Positions 39,166 to 43,871 of a DNA stretch of 43,871 nt are shown one piece after another. The notes beneath the pieces were generated by a model, which worked only from the letters and a program-made list of their open reading frames with translations, did no database searches and was not told the DNA's origin. Origin of the DNA: a virus; IMG/VR virus record IMGVR_UViG_3300042402_007223, positions 1-43,871 of that record. One strand, written 5' to 3'. The position numbers were made by a program, and so were the translations under genes. Every line of letters starts with the position of its first letter. The stretch's first letter is position 1.

Positions 39166-40824
39166 ATGAGTTTCAACTTACCTGTAAATGATTTCCTTGG
39201 AGCACTAGGATCAGATCTTTCAAGTGATGGTAAAAAGAATTCTGGCGTTGCTGCTATTCTTGATACAAAGACTAAAGCTTTGCCTAATATTATACAGTCA
39301 TTTAGACAAGGTCGAGTTGATACAGTCGGCTATGACGATCCAACTTATTTTGGATTTGCAATTGATATTCACAGTCAAGCAGCTGAGGCTAATGCTATTA
39401 TAAATCCTTACACTGGACTTAGATCTAGCCCGTTATTCTATCTTCCGACCTGGGCAAAAATGCCAAAAGATGGAAGTGGTATAATGCCATCTAATGTGAG
39501 TGGTAAGGAATATAAAGACCTTACAAAACATGCTAGTGAAGCTTGTGCAGTTCAATACTTGAATAGTTATTCACTAAAATTAGACGATACGCCAGATGAA
39601 TATGAGTCTGATTTTGTACCGCTACGATCTAAATCAAAGGAGGGCAGAACTCGTCCAAGCGGGGCTCTAAATAGATCTTACTATTTAATGGAGTTTATTA
39701 AGATTTTAAATTATATTCAAGAAAAAACTCCATGGGTACTTAAAGAATTAGATGGAATTCCTGGACTATGGAAAGCTACTCAAGCGGGATACGATTATTC
39801 ACCAATTGAACTTACTATTACTGGAGACGAAACAGTTGACCTTAGATTAACTAGACTTGCTGAAACTTATAGAATGTTAAGTTACGATTCATTTAATGGA
39901 AGAAAAATTCTTCCACCTAACCTTGAAAAATTCTCAATGGATATCTACTTTATGGATTTGAGATTTCTACGAAACGCCCAAAACGCTGGAATCAATCTTA
40001 TCGGTGGTTCTAGCGCGCAATACGATGAAGCATTTAGTGCTCAAGTAAACTTTGGAGGAATCGCATTTAGATGCATGGGTTGTAGATTTGATTTTTCTAA
40101 CTTTTTGGAACAGTCGGCTGCTGCTAAAGCATCAATTGGAGATAGCTCTGGATTTCAACCAAAGTTTAAAATTATAGTAGATCGAGTAATGCCTTCAAGT
40201 TATTTTGGAGATAAAGCGTTTGGGACTGGCAAGTTAAAGTTAGATGAAGAATTAGTAGATTTATCTGGTGTATATGGAAATGCATTCGGCGGAGCCCTTA
40301 ACCTTGGGCCATTTACCGGTGGAGTAAACAGAGTTCTTTCAGCTGGAAGACGAGCCTTAACTAATATATTAGGAGCTCCACAAAGAGCACTGAACGATGC
40401 ACTGCTTGGAGTACAGAGAAGATTTGAATCAGGTGTTGACAATTTATTAGGATCTGGCCCGCTAAACTCAAGACCATTTGAGAAAAAATCTGTCGAAAAC
40501 TTATTGAATGAAAGAAAATCGCCGGTTCCAATTAATAATGACGTATTTCCAGGAAGAGATGGTAGAGGTATTTTACCAATTAAAAAGGACGTATTTCCAG
40601 GAGCAGATAATAGAAAGGTTAATCCGATTAAGACCGACGTATTTCCAGGAGCAGATAATAGAGGTAAACTTCCTATTAAAAATGATGTATTTCCAGGAAA
40701 ATCAACTCAACCAACTGGAAAGCTTAGTCGAGACATGTTTCCAGGAGACGTTCCAATTATGAATTTAATAAACCAAAGAAAATCTGGAGGTAAAATAACT
40801 AGTCAAAACCCATTTAAGAAATAA
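39166..40824 (+). CDS. baseplate/tail structural protein with 16-residue C-terminal repeats
   Basis: A 552-residue structural protein between the hub and the spike. Segments YDSFNGRKILPPNLEKFSMDIYFMDLRFLRN (near residue 245) and FAIDIHSQA, YLPTWAKMP are of the type found in T4-like tail-baseplate proteins. Residues from about 390 are Gly/Ala-rich (GGALNLGPFTGGVNRVLSAGRRAL). The last ~100 residues carry five tandem copies of a 16-residue repeat around DVFPGADNR. The function of the tail is unknown. It overlaps the spike gene by one base. Could be a tail-tube initiator relative; not certain. Confidence 0.5.
   Translation: MSFNLPVNDFLGALGSDLSSDGKKNSGVAAILDTKTKALPNIIQSFRQGRVDTVGYDDPTYFGFAIDIHSQAAEANAIINPYTGLRSSPLFYLPTWAKMPKDGSGIMPSNVSGKEYKDLTKHASEACAVQYLNSYSLKLDDTPDEYESDFVPLRSKSKEGRTRPSGALNRSYYLMEFIKILNYIQEKTPWVLKELDGIPGLWKATQAGYDYSPIELTITGDETVDLRLTRLAETYRMLSYDSFNGRKILPPNLEKFSMDIYFMDLRFLRNAQNAGINLIGGSSAQYDEAFSAQVNFGGIAFRCMGCRFDFSNFLEQSAAAKASIGDSSGFQPKFKIIVDRVMPSSYFGDKAFGTGKLKLDEELVDLSGVYGNAFGGALNLGPFTGGVNRVLSAGRRALTNILGAPQRALNDALLGVQRRFESGVDNLLGSGPLNSRPFEKKSVENLLNERKSPVPINNDVFPGRDGRGILPIKKDVFPGADNRKVNPIKTDVFPGADNRGKLPIKNDVFPGKSTQPTGKLSRDMFPGDVPIMNLINQRKSGGKITSQNPFKK
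40528..40767 (+). repeat. five 48-base coding repeats (16-residue DVFPG repeats)
   Basis: Units start at 40528, 40576, 40624, 40672 and 40720, exactly 48 bases apart, each encoding PIxxDVFPGxDxRxxx (the fifth is degraded: KLSRDMFPG). The GACGTATTTCCAGGA core is identical in the first three copies, so amplification appears recent. Confidence 0.9.
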
Positions 40825-41627
40825 TGATTTTAAATCGTGACATAGATATTAAGAGAAGTTCAGACTCGACTGCCGATTATTTTATAAAAAAATATATGGG
40901 TACAGTAGTTGATGCAAACGATCCTTTAAAACAGGGTCGATGTAAGATCATGGTGCATGGACTATTTGATACTCTTAAAACTGAAGATCTTCCATGGGCA
41001 AACCCTAGTACAAAGCCTACATTTTTTGGAAAAGAGGGCGCTGCTAGTATTTCAATCCCTAAAAATGGGGCACTAGTTGTAGTAACATTTGACCAAGGAG
41101 ACATTTATTCGCCAGAATATTCCCAATTACAGGAACTTGCAGCAGATCTTCAAGAAGAATTAAAGAAAGACGGTGAGTATTTAGGATCCCATTTTATCTT
41201 ATGGGATGGAGACGAACAACTTAAATTGTGGTTTACTGTAGGAAAGGGATTAACTTTTGAAAACAAAAAATCCAGAATTAATATTGCCCAGGACTCAACC
41301 ATTACAATTGAGCATAAAGATACTGAATCTATTATTGAATTAGAGGGTCCAACTATTAAAATTGTTGCAAATTCAACCGTTGATATTACAGCAACATCAG
41401 AAGTTAGAGTAACTTCCGAACAAGTATGGCTTAGAGGAGATTTTACCAGACTTGGTGCAAGCGGTCTAACTGAGCCAGCCGTTATGGGAGACGCCCTAAT
41501 GGCAACAATTGAATCACTTGCCTCTATGATCGATGGTAAGTTACCATCTACCCCAGGCCTAGCCAAAGGCGTTGTAAGTTTGGCAAAACCATTAATTTTA
41601 TCAGATACTGTTACCGTAGGTAAGTAA
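40824..41627 (+). CDS. 5: baseplate spike protein (gp5-like) lacking the lysozyme domain
   Basis: A 267-residue protein with an OB-fold start ([39 protein letters not shown], as in gp5/gpV spikes) and a C-terminal beta-helix of short repeats ([50 protein letters not shown]). T4 gp5 (575 residues) has a lysozyme domain between these; here it is missing, so the spike would pierce without enzymatic help. The last ~40 residues ([17 protein letters not shown]) probably cap the helix. Follows the repeat-tailed tail gene with a one-base overlap. Confidence 0.75.
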   Translation: MILNRDIDIKRSSDSTADYFIKKYMGTVVDANDPLKQGRCKIMVHGLFDTLKTEDLPWANPSTKPTFFGKEGAASISIPKNGALVVVTFDQGDIYSPEYSQLQELAADLQEELKKDGEYLGSHFILWDGDEQLKLWFTVGKGLTFENKKSRINIAQDSTITIEHKDTESIIELEGPTIKIVANSTVDITATSEVRVTSEQVWLRGDFTRLGASGLTEPAVMGDALMATIESLASMIDGKLPSTPGLAKGVVSLAKPLILSDTVTVGK

Positions 41628-41633
41628 TTTAGG

Positions 41634-41639
41634 TATATT
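41634..41639 (+). promoter_or_regulatory. putative -10 element (TATATT), possibly leaderless
   Basis: TATATT within AATTTAGGTATATTAATT, with GTG 41647 only 7 bases downstream. Same TTTAGG-TATAwT form as sites at 7895, 8566 and 25443. Confidence 0.35.
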
Positions 41640-41646
41640 AATTATA

Positions 41647-42510
41647 GTGAAAGACTATTATAATATACTAGAAGTAGAGCGCGGATGCAGCCAGGACGAT
41701 ATTAAAAAGGCATATCGAAAACTTGCCATTAAATATCACCCTGACAAAAATCCTGATGGCGATTCCAAATTTAAGGAAATCGCTGAGGCTTATGGTGTAT
41801 TAGGAGATGCAGAAAAACGCAAATCATACGATCGCGGCGGGTCGGCTGGATCTACATTTGAAGATCTTCGTGATATGTTTGGTGGATTTACAACTGATGA
41901 TATTTTTACTCAAAACTGGGGTCTTAATCTAGACATTGTTGTTAACCAAACGGTTGAACTTAAAGATTTATTGGTTGGTAAAACAATTGAAGTTGTTTAC
42001 ACTAAACGTGGAGAATCTACCCCAAATAGGTTTAGCGTAGATCTTAACCCAGAAAAAACTAAACATCAATTAATATTTGATGGTAAGCGCGCATTTTCCA
42101 GATTAACTTTCCAGAATATGGGAAATTCTGGTAAACTTGGCGGAGGCTCAATGTTTAATCGTACATTTATTGGAAATCTATATGTTTTACTAGAGATTAT
42201 TGTCCCTAGTGGAATTGATATTGACTCGGCCGGTAATATAGTAGACAACCGAGAAGTAAACTTGGACGAGTTAATTAATATTGAAAACTTAATTTTTACT
42301 TCTGTTTCTGGAACCAACTTTAAAATAAAGTCAATTAACGCTAAATCTTTTAGCGATATTAAGATAACTATTCCAGGAAGAGGTCTGGGTTCGATTAACC
42401 AAAATAAAGGTGCCTATATCTTTAAAATTCACACCAAGATACCTAATTTCGATAAACTAACTGATTCTGAGAAGCTGGATCTAATAAGCCTAATAAATAA
42501 GACTAAATAG
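41647..42510 (+). CDS. DnaJ-like (Hsp40) co-chaperone without zinc-finger domain
   Basis: A 287-residue J-protein. Residues ~1-65 are a J domain: DYYNILEV...[20 protein letters not shown] with the HPD motif at 32-34 and [22 protein letters not shown] short Gly/Phe-rich linker ([22 protein letters not shown]) and a C-terminal substrate-binding region ([17 protein letters not shown]...; [10 protein letters not shown]) follow. The four CxxCxGxG zinc motifs are absent, as in CbpA-type proteins. It should recruit host DnaK. GTG start; a promoter-like TATATT is 7 bases away. Next gene is the prohead protease, so head assembly is a plausible client. Confidence 0.85.
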   Translation: MKDYYNILEVERGCSQDDIKKAYRKLAIKYHPDKNPDGDSKFKEIAEAYGVLGDAEKRKSYDRGGSAGSTFEDLRDMFGGFTTDDIFTQNWGLNLDIVVNQTVELKDLLVGKTIEVVYTKRGESTPNRFSVDLNPEKTKHQLIFDGKRAFSRLTFQNMGNSGKLGGGSMFNRTFIGNLYVLLEIIVPSGIDIDSAGNIVDNREVNLDELINIENLIFTSVSGTNFKIKSINAKSFSDIKITIPGRGLGSINQNKGAYIFKIHTKIPNFDKLTDSEKLDLISLINKTK

Positions 42511-42553
42511 GTGTCAACTTGTCACTTGTTGCGAATTATTTCTATCGATATGA

Positions 42554-42563
42554 TATAAATAAT
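42554..42563 (+). promoter_or_regulatory. T4-type late promoter (TATAAATAAT)
   Basis: Exact TATAAATA extended by AT, 17 bases before GTG 42581; the best late-promoter match on the plus strand. It drives the prohead protease gene. The 70-base gap before it also has the near-repeat TTGTCACTTGTTG. Confidence 0.7.
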
Positions 42564-42580
42564 AAAAAAAATCAGGCAAC

Positions 42581-43871
42581 GTGGTCCTTACAGGCGTAAA
42601 CGAAATTACAAAAACCTCAGATATGCTCTTCATTATAGAAAGAGTAAATGAAGGTTTAAACTCAGCAAAACTAGATAATGGTGATATCGTTATGGAAGGT
42701 GTTTGTGCAGTATTTGACACAAAGAATAACAACAACCGTATCTACGAAAAAGCCGAGTATCTTCCTCACCTAGAATACTTAAACGAGAAAATCGAAAGAG
42801 GTCAATTATTTGGTGAGCTAGACCACCCTCAAAATTTTGACGTTTCACTTAAAAACGTTTCTCACGTAGTTGAGAAATTATGGTACGATCAAAATTCTAA
42901 TAACGTAAAAATTAAAGTACGTCTGCTAAATACACCAGCTGGCCAGATTGCAAAAACTCTAGTTGAGTCAGGCTGTACAATTTCAACTTCATCAAGAGCC
43001 GCTGGCCAAGTAATGAATGAAGGTAAAGTAAAAATCCAAAGAATATTCACGTACGATCTAGTAGCTGAACCTGGTTTCAGCGAAGCCGTTCTTAGAAGAT
43101 CAGTTAATGAGAGCTTCCAAAGCAATTACTCTATGCTTTTCGAATCTTTGGAAAATATTAAATCTACGTCAATTGTAAATAAATTGGTTGATATTTCTGA
43201 AAGCTTAAACCTCGAGGAATCAATCAAAGTTTATAAGATAAATAATGAAGAGATAGTACAAACTATGGAAAATAATAACAAACACATGACTAATGAGTTT
43301 GTAACGAAAGAAGCATTCAACCAATACTCTGAACTTGTTAAAGGCAAGTTTGACGCACTTAAAGAGAGTGTAGATAAAATGGTTGATAACTTCGCAGTTA
43401 CCGAAGAAGACCAAGAGGAAGATCCAACTTTGGTTGAAGATCCAAATGCCGAAAAAGAAGAAGCGCCTGCAACTAATGAGCAATTGGTTGAATACGTTAA
43501 CTATCTTTCAAGCGAGCTAAGCAAAGTAATTGAATACAACAATTACCTTTCTGGAATGATGAACAAATCAATTAATTATTCTGAGCATGTTGCTGAGAAA
43601 GTTAATAAAGTAATTGATTATTCTGATTATCTTGCAGAAAAAGTTGAACAAGGTATTGGCTATGCTGAATACGTTGGAGAAAACTTAAATAATGCAATTG
43701 ATTATTCTGAGCATATTGCTGAAAACGTAAACAAAAATATTAAGTACACAGAATACTTAGCAGAAAACCTTGATAAAGGAATTCAATATTCTGAGTATGT
43801 TGCTGAAAAATCAGAACAAGGTATCAGATACACTGAATACGTTGCTGAAAACTTAAAGCACTCTATTGGTT
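42581..43871 (+). CDS. 21: prohead maturation protease (gp21-like) with long repeat tail, 3' end cut off
   Basis: Protease of the herpesvirus/T4 prohead type that cleaves scaffold and capsid proteins during maturation. GTG start (VVLTGVNEITKTSDM). Catalytic His82 is in FGELDHPQNF and nucleophile Ser138 in GCTISTSSRAAG; VRLLNTPAGQIAK and DLVAEPGF flank them, all in the usual order. T4 gp21 has 212 residues. Here a helical region (~180-270), an acidic linker (EEDQEEDPTLVEDPNAEKEE, ~276-295) and then at least nine 14-residue repeats from residue 305 continue to the window edge. The tail may be a fused scaffold (gp22-like), or a self-cleaved prosegment. Reads off the end; the stop is not seen. 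Late promoter upstream. Confidence 0.85.
   Translation, partial: MVLTGVNEITKTSDMLFIIERVNEGLNSAKLDNGDIVMEGVCAVFDTKNNNNRIYEKAEYLPHLEYLNEKIERGQLFGELDHPQNFDVSLKNVSHVVEKLWYDQNSNNVKIKVRLLNTPAGQIAKTLVESGCTISTSSRAAGQVMNEGKVKIQRIFTYDLVAEPGFSEAVLRRSVNESFQSNYSMLFESLENIKSTSIVNKLVDISESLNLEESIKVYKINNEEIVQTMENNNKHMTNEFVTKEAFNQYSELVKGKFDALKESVDKMVDNFAVTEEDQEEDPTLVEDPNAEKEEAPATNEQLVEYVNYLSSELSKVIEYNNYLSGMMNKSINYSEHVAEKVNKVIDYSDYLAEKVEQGIGYAEYVGENLNNAIDYSEHIAENVNKNIKYTEYLAENLDKGIQYSEYVAEKSEQGIRYTEYVAENLKHSIG
43493..43870 (+). repeat. nine 42-base coding repeats (14-residue helical repeats)
   Basis: Exact 42-base periodicity from 43493, each unit encoding a variant of YSEYVAEKVNKxID. Tyr at position 1, Ala at 6, Glu at 7, Asn/Lys at 8 and Ile at 13 recur (first two copies are degraded). 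The array continues beyond the window. Pattern suggests an amphipathic helix or coiled coil. Confidence 0.9.

Noticed and set aside
40528-40767. 48-base repeats as possible DNA-level element
   Set aside because: Exactly 16 codons, in frame with the tail gene; best explained as protein repeats.
43493-43870. Regular repeats resembling a CRISPR array
   Set aside because: Units are contiguous with no unique spacers, keep a reading frame and vary by codon; they are protein repeats.

Overview
The window is one continuous piece of a large, AT-rich, contractile-tailed phage genome of the T4-like type. T4 counterparts recognised from protein sequence are the portal (gp20), head-completion protein (gp4), primase (gp61), C-terminal half of DNA polymerase (gp43), UvsW helicase, a probable UvsY, baseplate proteins (gp25-like, gp48/54-like, gp53-like, gp27-like, gp5-like spike) and the prohead protease (gp21). 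T4-type late promoters (core ATAAATAA) precede several genes. No tRNA, rRNA, insertion sequence, integrase or CRISPR array was seen. The likely host is a member of the Bacteroidota. This is inferred from the near absence of Shine-Dalgarno sites, A/T-rich leaders, a secreted nuclease with a typical Bacteroidota-looking signal peptide (ASA|Q), and a ClpC-like protein whose ClpP-docking loop (GIGFAT) looks like Bacteroidota ClpC. The host is not proven.

Layout. 1-3921 (+): probable lysis region, with a GH19 endolysin, an AdoMet-decarboxylase-like protein, two membrane-anchored coiled-coil proteins, a long Ala/Glu-rich repeat protein and a YkuD-like enzyme; it ends in a terminator. 4034-9561 (+): small accessory genes plus a HAD phosphatase, thymidylate synthase and a secreted DNA/RNA endonuclease. 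9568-15677 (+): ClpC-like unfoldase, a Cys-rich EF-hand protein, a HAD-nucleotidylyltransferase fusion, a putative neck protein and a gp25-like wedge protein; it ends in a bidirectional terminator. 15743-21192 (-): portal, unknown virion protein, gp4, primase, split polymerase. 21267-22919 (+): three unknown genes. 22916-25436 (-): UvsW, UvsY-like, unknown. 25474-30033 (+): HAD phosphatase, P-loop kinase, capsid-targeted protein and a 964-residue ligase/nucleotidylyltransferase/nuclease fusion. 30076-35195 (+): late genes, including a Dps-like protein and several putative internal-head proteins. 35259-41627 (+): baseplate and spike. 41647-43871 (+): DnaJ-like co-chaperone, then a prohead protease with a 14-residue-repeat tail that runs off the window.

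Three things stand out. First, a short module resembling the T4 capsid-targeting/gp21-cleavage signal (pattern KVLxFxxFLxE|AKK) recurs in at least four otherwise unrelated proteins, which suggests a set of proteins packaged in the head and injected. Second, the gp21 protease carries a long repeat tail, suggesting a herpesvirus-like protease-scaffold fusion. Third, a HAD phosphatase, a P-loop kinase and a ligase-family fusion protein lie together and may form a nucleic-acid repair or anti-defence module. Functional calls come from reading motifs by eye; no database search was run.
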